From: WS-2 sp036507005 | GTDB taxonomy: Bacteria > Eisenbacteria > RBG-16-71-46 | Assembly: GCA_036507005.1 (NCBI GenBank) | Contig: DASXQT010000057.1 | Location: forward strand, 1 to 64,000 | Direction: 5' to 3' | Length of the DNA stretch: 64,000 bases | Shown here: in pieces, positions 34,080 through 42,799 of the stretch | How the letters are laid out: each line of letters opens with the position of its first letter | Position numbering within the stretch: the stretch's first letter is position 1 | The notes under the pieces: model-generated | Told to the model about the DNA's origin: nothing | Seen by the model: the letters and a program-made list of their open reading frames with translations, nothing else | Database searches by the model: none | Made by a program: the position numbers and the translations under genes

Positions 34080-36413
34080 ATGAAGCGGATCCGAACCACC
34101 AGCCTGGCAAGCTCAGCGATTCTCCTCGTGCTCCTGGCCGGCGCCGCATGGGCGCGGCCCGTGGTGAACGGGGCCACGATCGAGACCCGAACCTTCAACG
34201 ACTGCCCGATCTCGACCCTGTCGACCACCAACAACTACCCGGCCTCGGTCGAGATCACCGACGCGATGGATCCGCTGTGTGTCGGGTTCGCCAACCTCCA
34301 CAGCTTCAGCTTCTCGGAGGACGGCGGGGCGACCGCGGCGGTCTTCAACAACAACTCGAACTTCCACTTCGGCGCCGATTTCAAGATCGAGGGCGCGGGC
34401 GAGGGCGAGGGGGGCCTCCGGCTTTCGCCGTGGTACGGCCAGTACGTGGACGGGCGCTTCATGGCCAACGCCACGACCGGCGAGATCGCGTGCTTCGGCG
34501 GGGCGGTCCCGTTCTACAGCTTCACCACGAACCACGGCATCACCTACACCAAGGGCACCACGATCCACCTCGAGGAGACCTACGTCGCCCACGACCTCAG
34601 CTCGGTGCACCCGGCCACGATCCAGTATCGCGTGGTCTACAACAACAACATCTACGACAGCCCGGTGCTGCCGTTCGGGGAGCAGAACGAAGCCGAGTGC
34701 GTGCACGGCCTGTGGGGGATGCTGAACGACGGGCGGGTGGGCGGATACTTCCAGCCGCGCGCCAACAGCGGCGCCTCGCTCACCGCGCGCTGGAGCAACA
34801 TCTTCTACGAGCAGGTTCCCGCGAACGGGACTCCGCTGGCGAACGGAGCCACGATCGAGACCCGCACCTTCAATGACTGCCCGATCTCGACCCTGTCGAC
34901 CAGCAACAGCTACCCGGCCTCGGTCTCGATCACGGACGTGATGGACCCGCTGTGCGTCGGCTTCGCCAACCTCCACAGCTTCAGCTTCTCGGAGGACGGC
35001 GGCGCGACCGCGGCGCGCTTCGACAACAACGCGGTCTTCACCTTCGGCGCCGATTTCAAGATCGAAGGCGCGGGCGAGGGCGAGGGGGGCCTGCGGCTCT
35101 CGCCGTGGTACGGCCAGTACGTGGACGGGCGCTTCATGGCCAACGCCACGACCGGCGAGATCGCGTGCTTCGGCGGGGCGGTCCCGTTCTACAGCTTCAC
35201 CACGAACCACGGCATCACCTACACCAAGGGCACGACGATCCGCCTCGAGGAGACCTACAACGGGCACGAGAACACCTCGACCAACCCCGCCACCATCCAG
35301 TACCGGGTGATCTACAACAGCAACACGTACGACAGCCCGGTGCTGCCGTTCGGGGAGCAGAACGAGGCCGAGTGCGTGCACGGCCTGTGGGGGAACCTCC
35401 TGGACGGGCGGGCGGGGGGCTACTTCCAGCCGCGCGCCAACACCGGCGCCTCGCTCACCGCGACCTGGTCCAACATCACCTACTCCCAGTGCCTGGTCGA
35501 GGCCAGCCTGACCGTGCTGCCCAGCACGCTCAACCTGAACGGGAAGGGCAAGTGGGTGACGGCCGTGATCGAGCCCGTCCCGCCCGCCACGGTCGCAGAC
35601 ATCGACGTCTCCTCGGTCGAGCTGAACGGGGTCGGGGTGGATCCCGCCGCGCCGGTGTCGGTCGGCGATGCCGACAGCGACGGCAACCCGGACTTGACGC
35701 TCAAGTTCAGCCGGTCGGCCGTGGCCGCAACCCTGTCGCCGGGGAATGCCGTGACCGTGACGGCGACCGGCTCGGTCGGGAAGGGCTGCTTCCGGGCCAG
35801 CACCACGATCAAGGTCAAGTCCTCGACGCTGCCGGCGCCGCAGGCGGGCAGCGTCCTCGCTCAGGGGCAGCACGTGGACCTGATCTGGGCGTCCGAGCCC
35901 GACGTGGCGACGGTCTCGGTGATCCGGACGGTGGATGACGGCGCCCACTGGACCGTCGATGCCGACGGCGTGCCGAACAGCGGCGGCTACCGCTGGACCG
36001 TGCCCTCCGAGCCCACGCAGCAGGCGCGGGTCGCGGTGGCCCAGATCCACTCGAACGACGCGGGCGGCCTCGTGGCCCAGGTGGAGGTCACCGAGAGCGC
36101 GACCTTCGAGATCTCTTCCGGCATCGTGGGCGTGGGCACCGTCACCGCGAGCTTCGCGCTCGGCCGGGTGGCGCCCAACCCGGCGGGCGGTCCGTTCGAC
36201 GTCTCGTTCACCCTCCCGCAGGCCTCACCCGCTTCCCTCACGCTCTTCGACGTGAGCGGGCGGCGCGTGGCCCAGCGCGAAGTCGGCGGCCTCGGCGCGG
36301 GTCTGCACGTGGTGCGCATCGGGGACCGCGAGGCGCTGCGGCCCGGCTACTACCGGCTGCGCCTGAGCCAGGGGGCGAGGATCCTGACCGCTCCCGTGCT
36401 GATCGTGCCGTAG
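34080..36413 (+). CDS. Secreted protein with tandemly duplicated 225-residue domain and sorting module
   Basis: This 777-residue exported protein has a signal peptide of about 25 residues. Two near-identical domains of about 225 residues follow (about 30-250 and 255-475), exactly 675 bases apart in the DNA. Each has a jelly-roll look (TIETRTFNDCPISTLST, GLRLSPWYGQYVDGRFMAN, FYSFTTNHGITYTKGTTI, CVHGLWG). An Ig-like region (about 480-690) and a FlgD-like sorting module (VAPNPAGGPF, DVSGRRV, GYYRLRL) complete it. A LacI operator precedes it, linking it to the glycan system. The domain may bind the target glycan at the surface; I do not recognise the family. Confidence 0.85.
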   Translation: MKRIRTTSLASSAILLVLLAGAAWARPVVNGATIETRTFNDCPISTLSTTNNYPASVEITDAMDPLCVGFANLHSFSFSEDGGATAAVFNNNSNFHFGADFKIEGAGEGEGGLRLSPWYGQYVDGRFMANATTGEIACFGGAVPFYSFTTNHGITYTKGTTIHLEETYVAHDLSSVHPATIQYRVVYNNNIYDSPVLPFGEQNEAECVHGLWGMLNDGRVGGYFQPRANSGASLTARWSNIFYEQVPANGTPLANGATIETRTFNDCPISTLSTSNSYPASVSITDVMDPLCVGFANLHSFSFSEDGGATAARFDNNAVFTFGADFKIEGAGEGEGGLRLSPWYGQYVDGRFMANATTGEIACFGGAVPFYSFTTNHGITYTKGTTIRLEETYNGHENTSTNPATIQYRVIYNSNTYDSPVLPFGEQNEAECVHGLWGNLLDGRAGGYFQPRANTGASLTATWSNITYSQCLVEASLTVLPSTLNLNGKGKWVTAVIEPVPPATVADIDVSSVELNGVGVDPAAPVSVGDADSDGNPDLTLKFSRSAVAATLSPGNAVTVTATGSVGKGCFRASTTIKVKSSTLPAPQAGSVLAQGQHVDLIWASEPDVATVSVIRTVDDGAHWTVDADGVPNSGGYRWTVPSEPTQQARVAVAQIHSNDAGGLVAQVEVTESATFEISSGIVGVGTVTASFALGRVAPNPAGGPFDVSFTLPQASPASLTLFDVSGRRVAQREVGGLGAGLHVVRIGDREALRPGYYRLRLSQGARILTAPVLIVP
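34171..35490 (+). repeat. Recent in-frame 675-bp duplication within the secreted protein gene
   Basis: Bases from 34176 align collinearly with those from 34851 at a constant offset of 675. The stretch 34425-34558 is identical over 134 bases to 35100-35233, including third codon positions, so the duplication is recent or kept uniform by gene conversion. Confidence 0.92.
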
Positions 36414-37994
36414 CTTCGGTCTTTCGCGAACGAGGGGTCGCGGGCGCTCCCCGCGGCCCCTCGTCGCGTGCGTGCCTCCCGCCCGCGCGCGGTCGCGCGG
36501 GTGCGTCGGCGCCGCGTTTCCGCTCGCGCCGCGCCGGCTCAGCGCACGATGATCACCGCGGCGCTCACGATGCGCGCAGTCGCGGGCCCAGTTGCTCGCG
36601 AAGAGCAGCCGGCTTCCATCCCGCGAGGGCACGGGATGGGACTCGCAGCGATAGCAGCCTTCGGCGAGGCTGTGCGCGTGGGCGATGCGGCGCGTGGTCC
36701 GGCTGCCGTCCAGAGGGACCGCGACGATCTCGTCGCTGAACCGCGCCGAGTCCACCTTGAAGTAGCTGACGAAGGCCCAGCCGGGGCGATCCAGGTTGCG
36801 GGTCGAGACGTGGGAGATCGGCGCCTCGTGCTCGGGGTCGGTCAGGGCCGTGACGAGGCCGTCGCTCAGGCGCACCTTGACGACGCGTCCGATCCCGGAT
36901 CCGGGACAGGAGCGCCCGCCCACGATCACGTCTTCGCTCCCGTCGAAGGGATCGAGCGCCATGTCGGAGTGCTTGAGCGGGAAGATCCAGCCGTCGGTGC
37001 GGGCCGCGAACGAGCCGCACCGCGGGGACTGCGGCGCCATCGGGTGGGGGCTCAGGGCGAGCGTGGCCGGGTCGACGTCGTAGATGCGGTGCAGGTCGGC
37101 GGTGGTGTCGTTCTCCGTCCCGTACTTCACGTCCACGTAGCGCCCCGACGGCGAGATCGAGAGGCCGCGCACCGCGCAGTCGGCGCTGTCGCCGAGCGCC
37201 ACCCGGCAGGGCGGGAACACGTAGACCGGGCCGATGCGCTCGGCCGGATACGGAGCGAACGGCGGGCGCGGGTCCATGCCCACCATGAACATCGCGCTGT
37301 CCCCGCCGAGCGCCACGAACCGCCCGTCGTCCGAGGGGTTGCCGTAGCCCGATCCGATCCCGTAGTCCACGCGCATGGGGAGGGTCCAGCTCCGGGTCCT
37401 GACGCATTCGACCACGTCGAACCACATCAGCTCCGTGCCGCTCGCGGGGACGTTGATCTGCTGGTGCGGGTGATCCGGGGCCGGATGCCAGCGGAAGTCG
37501 TAGAAGTCGTACTGCGGGCAGGGCGCGAGCCGCGGCGCATAGGTGGCGCCGTCGAGGATGATCGGGGTGGGCGAGCCGCCCTCGCGATTCTCGATCACGA
37601 GCAGCGTGCCGTCCGAGTTCCAGGGCTGCTGGGTCGAGTACACGTGCCGCGCGTCCCAGCCCCACCGGCCCAGGATCGGCGAGGTGGGCCGCCCGGGGTC
37701 GTTGGTGATGCGCTCGATCCCGGTGCCGAAGACTGGATCGGTCATGGGCGCGAGGTACGCGGGTTTCGGGACCTCGGGAACGCGAAAGACGCAGCAGACA
37801 TCGGCGGGCGAAGGCGGGCTCGAGCGCTCCGCGCGCGAAGCGGTATCCGCCGCGGCGGCGCGCCCGGGCGGGCCGGGCGGAGCCGCCGGAATGCCGCAGG
37901 CCTGGCGCGGGCCCGGTGCGGCGGCGAGCCAGAGGAACAGCAGCGCGCCGACCCCGTGGATCCGCGCGCGCGACGTCGACAAGTTCCACCCCAT
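36225..37994 (-). CDS. Secreted TolB/WD40-like beta-propeller protein; 3' end probably frameshifted
   Basis: The open frame gives 589 residues from ATG 37994, with a signal-like hydrophobic segment and a Pro/Ala linker. Propeller-like repeats follow (WNSDGTLLVIENREG, NPSDDGRFVALGG, SISPSGRYVDVKYG, SRDGSRLLFASNW). After that last motif (near 36580) the frame turns Arg-rich and runs 189 bases antisense to the neighbouring sorting-module gene, which is unlikely to be real. In the alternative frame the same DNA reads ARIVSAAVIIVR and stops at 36539. A one-base indel in the GCGCGC tract near 36578 therefore probably separates the true C-terminus. The gene is divergent from the TonB receptor at 38410, and the propeller may sense or bind extracellular ligands. 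Confidence 0.7.
   Translation of the reverse strand: MGWNLSTSRARIHGVGALLFLWLAAAPGPRQACGIPAAPPGPPGRAAAADTASRAERSSPPSPADVCCVFRVPEVPKPAYLAPMTDPVFGTGIERITNDPGRPTSPILGRWGWDARHVYSTQQPWNSDGTLLVIENREGGSPTPIILDGATYAPRLAPCPQYDFYDFRWHPAPDHPHQQINVPASGTELMWFDVVECVRTRSWTLPMRVDYGIGSGYGNPSDDGRFVALGGDSAMFMVGMDPRPPFAPYPAERIGPVYVFPPCRVALGDSADCAVRGLSISPSGRYVDVKYGTENDTTADLHRIYDVDPATLALSPHPMAPQSPRCGSFAARTDGWIFPLKHSDMALDPFDGSEDVIVGGRSCPGSGIGRVVKVRLSDGLVTALTDPEHEAPISHVSTRNLDRPGWAFVSYFKVDSARFSDEIVAVPLDGSRTTRRIAHAHSLAEGCYRCESHPVPSRDGSRLLFASNWARDCAHRERRGDHRALSRRGASGNAAPTHPRDRARAGGTHATRGRGERPRPLVRERPKLRHDQHGSGQDPRPLAQAQPVVAGPQRLAVPDAHHVQTRAEAADFALGHAPPAHVEEREGSG
36431..36463 (+). terminator. Strong hairpin after the duplicated-domain gene
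   Basis: CGAGGGGTCGCGGG pairs with CCCGCGGCCCCTCG around a five-base loop, giving 14 pairs with one G-T wobble, 18 bases after the stop codon at 36413. No T-run follows, as with other hairpins in this genome. Confidence 0.7.
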
Positions 37995-38409
37995 GAGGCG
38001 GGCTGCGACCGCATCCGGCGGCGCTCCCCGGCACAAGGCGGGCCGCGACCCGAACCGTAGGGGCCGAAGGCCTGCCGCGCGATTCGGAATGACCCTGCTT
38101 TCGGCCCCGGGGAAACCCTGCATGTACGGGCGCAACCGCGAGCTGGGCCGCGGACGGGGGCCACCTCCCGCCTCACCGCAGGCCTTCAGCCGGCCCTCCA
38201 ACCGGCCGATTCCTTCAGGCACGGAATGGAAGGGACTCGGATGGATCCGAAGGCCGGCCCGAGCCATTCCCCGAGAATCGCGGTCAGCTCTGCCGATTCA
38301 TGCGCTCAGCCGGCGCCAGCCCCGCTGCGAGCCCCCCTCGCTCGGCGCCCGCCTGACCCGCGTCGGGCTGCCCGCGGTGTGGCGGTCGGGGGCAAACGTG
38401 GGGTCCGCG
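37995..38409. other. Divergent intergenic region between propeller and receptor genes
   Basis: This 415-base region must contain the start signals of both flanking units. I see no consensus promoter, operator of the TGTAATCGTTTTCA type, RNA gene or plausible small gene. Upstream in-frame starts of the receptor lack ribosome-binding sites and would give Arg/Pro-rich leaders. Confidence 0.4.
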
Positions 38410-40353
38410 ATGATCGTTCTCCAAGGCAGGAGGGGGGCATCCGCCTCCCGCGTCCGTCCCATCCTCTCCCACCTCGTGGCCGGCGCGCTGCTCGCGGCCG
38501 CGCCGGGCCTCCCGGCGAGGGCCGAGGGGCTCCGGCCCCCCTCCGAGCTCAAGAAGCTCAGCCTCGAGCAGCTCTTCGACCTGGAGGTCACCTCGGTCTC
38601 GAAGAAGGCCGAGCCCCTCTCCCGCACCGCGGCCGCGATCCACGTCGTGACCGGCGAGGACATCCACCGCTCCGGAAGCCCCACCATTCCCGGCGCGCTG
38701 CGCGCGATTCCCGGAGTCGAGGTGGCGCGCATCGACGCGCGCCAGTACGCGTTCACCGTGCGCGGCTTCAACAGCTCCACGGCCAACAAGCTGCTGGTGC
38801 TGATGGACGGCAGGAGCCTCTACACCCCGCTGTTCTCGGGCGTTTTCTGGGACGCCCAGGACGCGTTCCTCCCCGACATCGAGCGCATCGAGGTGATCCG
38901 CGGCCCGGGCGCGACCCTGTGGGGAGCCAACGCGGTGAACGGGGTCGTCAACGTGATCCGGGCGGGCGCCGCGCACACCCAGGGCCTGCTGGCCGAGGGC
39001 GGGGGCGGCAACGTGGAGCGGGGCTTCGCCGGCGCGCGCTACGGGGGCGCACTCGGTCCCCACGCCTTCTACCGCGTCTACGCCAAGCACTTCGACCGCG
39101 ACGGATCGCCGCTGCGCGACGGCCGCGACGCCGGCGACTCGTACCACATGAACCAGGGTGGCTTCCGGGTCGACTGGGCCCGGACTCCGGCCGATGCCCT
39201 GACGCTCCAGGGCGACCTCTACGGGGGCCGGGCCGGGCAGCCGGGCGCGGACCCGATCCGGATCAACGGCGGCAACGTGCTGGCGCGCTGGACGCGGACC
39301 TTCTCGGCGGAGTCCGATCTCGAGGTCGCCGCCTGCTACGACCGAACCGAGCGCGAGGTTCCCCCGATCTTCGGCGAGACGCTCGACACCTACGACGTCA
39401 CGCTGCATCACCGGTTCACGCCGCCGCTCCGGCAGGACGTGGTGTGGGGGCTCGGCTACCGCCTGATGCGCGACGACGTGGAAAACAGCTCGATGCTCGC
39501 CTTCCTGCCCGCGCTCCAGACGCTCGAACAGATCTCGGGCTTCGTGCAGGACGAGATCACGCTCACCCCGGACCGGCTGCGCGCGATCGTGGGCTCCAAG
39601 TTCGAGCGCGACGAGTACTCCGGGTTCGAGTACCAGCCGAGCGCGCGCCTGGCCTGGACTCCGGCCGGAACGCACACGGTGTGGGCGGCGGCCTCGCGCG
39701 CGGTGCGCACGCCGTCGCGCATCGATCGCGGCTTCTACGTGCCCGCCAACCCCCCCTACCTGCTCGCGGGCGGCCCCAACTTCGATTCCGAGGTGCTGCA
39801 CGCGTACGAGCTCGGGTACAAGGCCCAGCCGGGGCGTGACCTCTCCGTCTCGCTCGCCACGTTCCGCAACCTCTACGACCGGTTGAGGAGCCTCGAGGGC
39901 GGCCCACCCTACGTCTTCGCCAACGGCCTCGAGGGCAGCTCGTACGGGATCGAGGCAGAGGCCACCTGCCAGGTGCGACGCGGGTGGCGCATCGACGCCG
40001 GCTACACCTACTTCAAGCTCGATCTGGACGCCAGGCCCGGGAGCACCGACAAGACGCAGATCCTCCAGGAGGGGGATTCGCCGCGCGACCAGTGGTGCCT
40101 CCGCTCGGCGGCCGACCTCCCCCGCGCCACCACGCTGGACGTGACCCTGCGCCGCGTCGGCGAGCTTCCGAACCAGGCGGTACCCGGCTACGTCGAGTGC
40201 GACGCGCGCGTGTCGTGGCAGCCGGTCCGCGCACTGGAGATGGCGTTCGTCGGCCGCAACCTGCTCGACCCGCGCCACCCCGAGTTCGGCCGGCCCGCCG
40301 GCCGCAAGGAGGTGGAGCGCAGCTTGTACGGGACGGTCACATGGCGGCGGTAA
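38410..40353 (+). CDS. TonB-dependent receptor (colicin I/vitamin B12 type) of a YfiR signalling operon
   Basis: This 647-residue outer-membrane receptor has a signal peptide ending near ARAEG. A short segment LSLEQLFDLEVTSVSKKAEPLSRTAAAIHVVTGEDI leads into the plug (GALRAIPGVEVARIDARQYAFTVRGF, RSLYTPLFSGVFWDAQ, RGPGATLWGANAVNGVVNV). The barrel ends NLLDPRHPEFG…YGTVTWRR. It overlaps the yfiR-like gene by 13 bases, followed by kinase and response regulator. In many bacteria receptors of this type sit with YfiR and sensor proteins, suggesting a sensing or uptake role tied to signalling. The substrate is unknown. Confidence 0.92.
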   Translation: MIVLQGRRGASASRVRPILSHLVAGALLAAAPGLPARAEGLRPPSELKKLSLEQLFDLEVTSVSKKAEPLSRTAAAIHVVTGEDIHRSGSPTIPGALRAIPGVEVARIDARQYAFTVRGFNSSTANKLLVLMDGRSLYTPLFSGVFWDAQDAFLPDIERIEVIRGPGATLWGANAVNGVVNVIRAGAAHTQGLLAEGGGGNVERGFAGARYGGALGPHAFYRVYAKHFDRDGSPLRDGRDAGDSYHMNQGGFRVDWARTPADALTLQGDLYGGRAGQPGADPIRINGGNVLARWTRTFSAESDLEVAACYDRTEREVPPIFGETLDTYDVTLHHRFTPPLRQDVVWGLGYRLMRDDVENSSMLAFLPALQTLEQISGFVQDEITLTPDRLRAIVGSKFERDEYSGFEYQPSARLAWTPAGTHTVWAAASRAVRTPSRIDRGFYVPANPPYLLAGGPNFDSEVLHAYELGYKAQPGRDLSVSLATFRNLYDRLRSLEGGPPYVFANGLEGSSYGIEAEATCQVRRGWRIDAGYTYFKLDLDARPGSTDKTQILQEGDSPRDQWCLRSAADLPRATTLDVTLRRVGELPNQAVPGYVECDARVSWQPVRALEMAFVGRNLLDPRHPEFGRPAGRKEVERSLYGTVTWRR

Positions 40354-40967
40354 CGCTCTCCCATTCGCCGCGGCGCGCCCCCGCCCGGGGGCCCCGCGCA
40401 CGCGCGGTCGTCGCGGCCGCGGGGTGGCTCGTCCTGCTCTGCGCCCCGCCGGCGCACGACGCGGCGCGCGCGATGGACTCCCGGGCGCCGGCCGCCGAGT
40501 ACGACCTCAAGGCGGCGTTCCTGTTCAACTTCTCCCGCTTCGTGGAGTGGCCGCCGGAGGCGTTCGCCGACCCGAGCACGCCGATCACGATCGGGATCCT
40601 GGGGAACGACCCGTTCGGAGGCAACCTCGACGAGATCGTGTCGGGTGAGGTGGTGCGCAACCGCAGGCTCGTGGTCCGGCGGTTCCAGGACTTCGCGGAG
40701 GTCGGGGAGTGTCACATCCTCTTCATCAGCTCCTCCGAGGCCCCGGCGCTCGACCGGGTGTTCGCAGCACTCGGGAACCGCAGCGTGCTCACGGTGGGCG
40801 AGAGCGCGGACTTCGCGGCGCGCTCCGGCGTGGTGGCGTTCGTCCTCTCCCACAACCGGCTCCGGCTCCGGATCAACCTTTCGGCCGCGCGCGCGGCGCA
40901 TCTGACGATCAGCTCCCAGCTCCTCCGCCAGGCGGAGATCGTCGGGGAAAGAAGCTCGAAGCCGTGA
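40341..40967 (+). CDS. YfiR-family periplasmic regulatory protein (DUF4154)
   Basis: This 208-residue exported protein has a signal peptide (about 1-45). The family start YDLKAAFLFNFSRFVEWPPEAF is present, with IGILGNDPFGGNL, RRFQDFAEVGECHILFISSSE, SVLTVGESADFAARSGVVAF and the C-terminal RLRINLSAARAAHLTISSQLLRQAEIV. In Pseudomonas, YfiR binds and inhibits the CHASE8-containing cyclase YfiN. Here the next gene (ATG/GTG overlap) encodes a histidine kinase with a CHASE8-like periplasmic domain, the probable partner. The start overlaps the receptor gene. Confidence 0.92.
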   Translation: MAAVTLSHSPRRAPARGPRARAVVAAAGWLVLLCAPPAHDAARAMDSRAPAAEYDLKAAFLFNFSRFVEWPPEAFADPSTPITIGILGNDPFGGNLDEIVSGEVVRNRRLVVRRFQDFAEVGECHILFISSSEAPALDRVFAALGNRSVLTVGESADFAARSGVVAFVLSHNRLRLRINLSAARAAHLTISSQLLRQAEIVGERSSKP

Positions 40968-42799
40968 AGGCGCCGCGCACCACCCTGCGGCGCAAGCTGG
41001 TCCGCGCGATCATGCTGACGAGCACCGTCGCGCTGGTGCTGACCGGCGCGGTGCTCGTCTCCCACGACTTCTACACCTTCCGCAGGTCACTGGTGCACGC
41101 GCTGGTGACGCGGGCGACCATGCTGGGGGCGAACTCGACCGCGGCCCTGGCGTTCCAAAACAGCGACGACGCGACCCAGGTGCTGTCGGCGCTGCGGGCC
41201 GACCCCAGCATGGTGGGGGCCGCGCTCTACGACGAGCGCGGGCGGCTGTTCGCCACCTACCCCGCGGACGCCCCGCCGGGAGCGTTCCCCCGGGCGCCCG
41301 AGCAGACGGGCGAGCGCTTCGAAGGCGCGCGGCTGGTGGTGTTCCGCGCGGTGAGCGAGGACGGCCGCCGCGTGGGCACGCTCTACCTCCAGTCCGACCT
41401 GCGCGCCCTCGAGGAGCGCATCCGCGTGAACGCCGCGGTCGTGGTGTTCGCCATGCTGGCGTCGATCGGCGTGGCCTTCGTGCTCTCGACCTGGCTGCAG
41501 CGCAGCATCGCGCAGCCGGTCCTCACGCTCACGGACGCCGCCCGCCGCGTGCGCGACGACCGCGACTACACGGTGCGGGTCGCCGAAGCCGGCGACGACG
41601 AGGTCGGATTCCTCAGCACCACGTTCAACGACATGGTGGCCGAGATCCAGGGGCGCGAGACCGCGCTGCGGACCGCCGCGGCGCGGCTGCGATCCACTCT
41701 CGACTCGGCGCTGGACGGCATCGTCACCATGGATCACGAGGGGAACGTCGCGGAATTCAACCCGGCAGCAGAGAAGATGTTCCACCGCACGCGCGAGGAG
41801 GCGGTCGGGGCGAAGCTCGCCGATCTCATCATTCCCGCAGCGCTGCGCGAGAGCCATCGGAGTGGGCTGGCCCACTATCTCGAGACCGGCAAGGCCGAGG
41901 TGCTCGACCGGCGGCTGGAGCTGACCGCGGTGCGCAGGGACGGGAGCGAGTTCCCGGTCGAGGTGGCGATCACCCGGGTCACCCAGGAAGGCCCCCCGCT
42001 CTTCACCGGATTCATCCGCGACATCACCGAGCGCCTGCGGGCGGAGCGCGAGATCCGACAGCTCAACGAGGACCTCGAGCGGCGGGTGGTGGCCCGCACC
42101 GCCGAGCTCGAGGCTTCGAACCGGGAGCTCGAGGCCTTCTCGTACTCCGTCTCCCACGACCTTCGCGCCCCGCTGCGTGCCATCGACGGGTTCAGCAAGG
42201 CGCTGCTCGACGACTGCAGCGAGCGGCTCGACGACGACGGCAAGCGCCACCTCGACCGCGTGCGCTCGGCCACGCGCCAGATGGCCCAACTCATCGACGA
42301 CATGCTCAAGCTCGCCCACCTGTCGCGCACCGAGATGACGCCGCAGCGGGTCGACCTCTCGGCGCTGGGCCGCGACATCGCCGCCAGCCTCCAGCAGGCC
42401 CAGCCCGATCGTGCGGTGCGATTCGAAATCGCCCCGGGGCTGGTCACCGAAGGGGACCCGCATCTGCTGCGCATCGCGTTCGACAACCTGCTGCGCAACG
42501 CGTGGAAGTTCACGTCGCGCCGCCCGAGCGCGCACATCGAGGTGGGCGCCGATCCGAGCAACGGCGAGCGGGTCTATTTCGTCCGGGACGACGGGGCGGG
42601 CTTCGACATGGCCCACGCCCAGCTGCTCTTCACCCCGTTCCAGCGTCTCCATCGCCAGAGCGAGTTCGAGGGCACCGGGATCGGGCTCGCCACGGTGCAA
42701 CGCATCATCCAGCGGCACGGAGGCCGTCTCTGGGCCAAGGGCGCCGTGGACCACGGCGCCACGTTCTACTTCACCCTCAGCGAAGGAGGATCGTCATGA
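40964..42799 (+). CDS. Sensor histidine kinase: CHASE8-like, HAMP, PAS, HisKA, HATPase
   Basis: This 611-residue inner-membrane kinase starts at GTG 40964 with a first transmembrane helix (about 13-35). A CHASE8-like periplasmic domain (about 40-155; LGANSTAALAFQNSDDATQVLSAL) precedes a second helix (about 160-182) and HAMP (about 183-235). PAS covers about 245-360 (LDGIVTMDHEGNVAEFNPAAEKMF). The phospho-acceptor His398 lies in SYSVSHDLRAPL, and N, G1 and G2 boxes follow (NLLRNAWKF, DDGAGFD, GTGIGL). It overlaps YfiR upstream and the response regulator downstream by four bases each. Control by YfiR is inferred. Confidence 0.94.
   Translation: MKAPRTTLRRKLVRAIMLTSTVALVLTGAVLVSHDFYTFRRSLVHALVTRATMLGANSTAALAFQNSDDATQVLSALRADPSMVGAALYDERGRLFATYPADAPPGAFPRAPEQTGERFEGARLVVFRAVSEDGRRVGTLYLQSDLRALEERIRVNAAVVVFAMLASIGVAFVLSTWLQRSIAQPVLTLTDAARRVRDDRDYTVRVAEAGDDEVGFLSTTFNDMVAEIQGRETALRTAAARLRSTLDSALDGIVTMDHEGNVAEFNPAAEKMFHRTREEAVGAKLADLIIPAALRESHRSGLAHYLETGKAEVLDRRLELTAVRRDGSEFPVEVAITRVTQEGPPLFTGFIRDITERLRAEREIRQLNEDLERRVVARTAELEASNRELEAFSYSVSHDLRAPLRAIDGFSKALLDDCSERLDDDGKRHLDRVRSATRQMAQLIDDMLKLAHLSRTEMTPQRVDLSALGRDIAASLQQAQPDRAVRFEIAPGLVTEGDPHLLRIAFDNLLRNAWKFTSRRPSAHIEVGADPSNGERVYFVRDDGAGFDMAHAQLLFTPFQRLHRQSEFEGTGIGLATVQRIIQRHGGRLWAKGAVDHGATFYFTLSEGGSS

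Noticed and set aside
38830..38850. Fourth LacI operator (CGTTTTCTGG)
   Set aside because: It lies inside the TonB receptor coding region and lacks the TGTAAT half-site.
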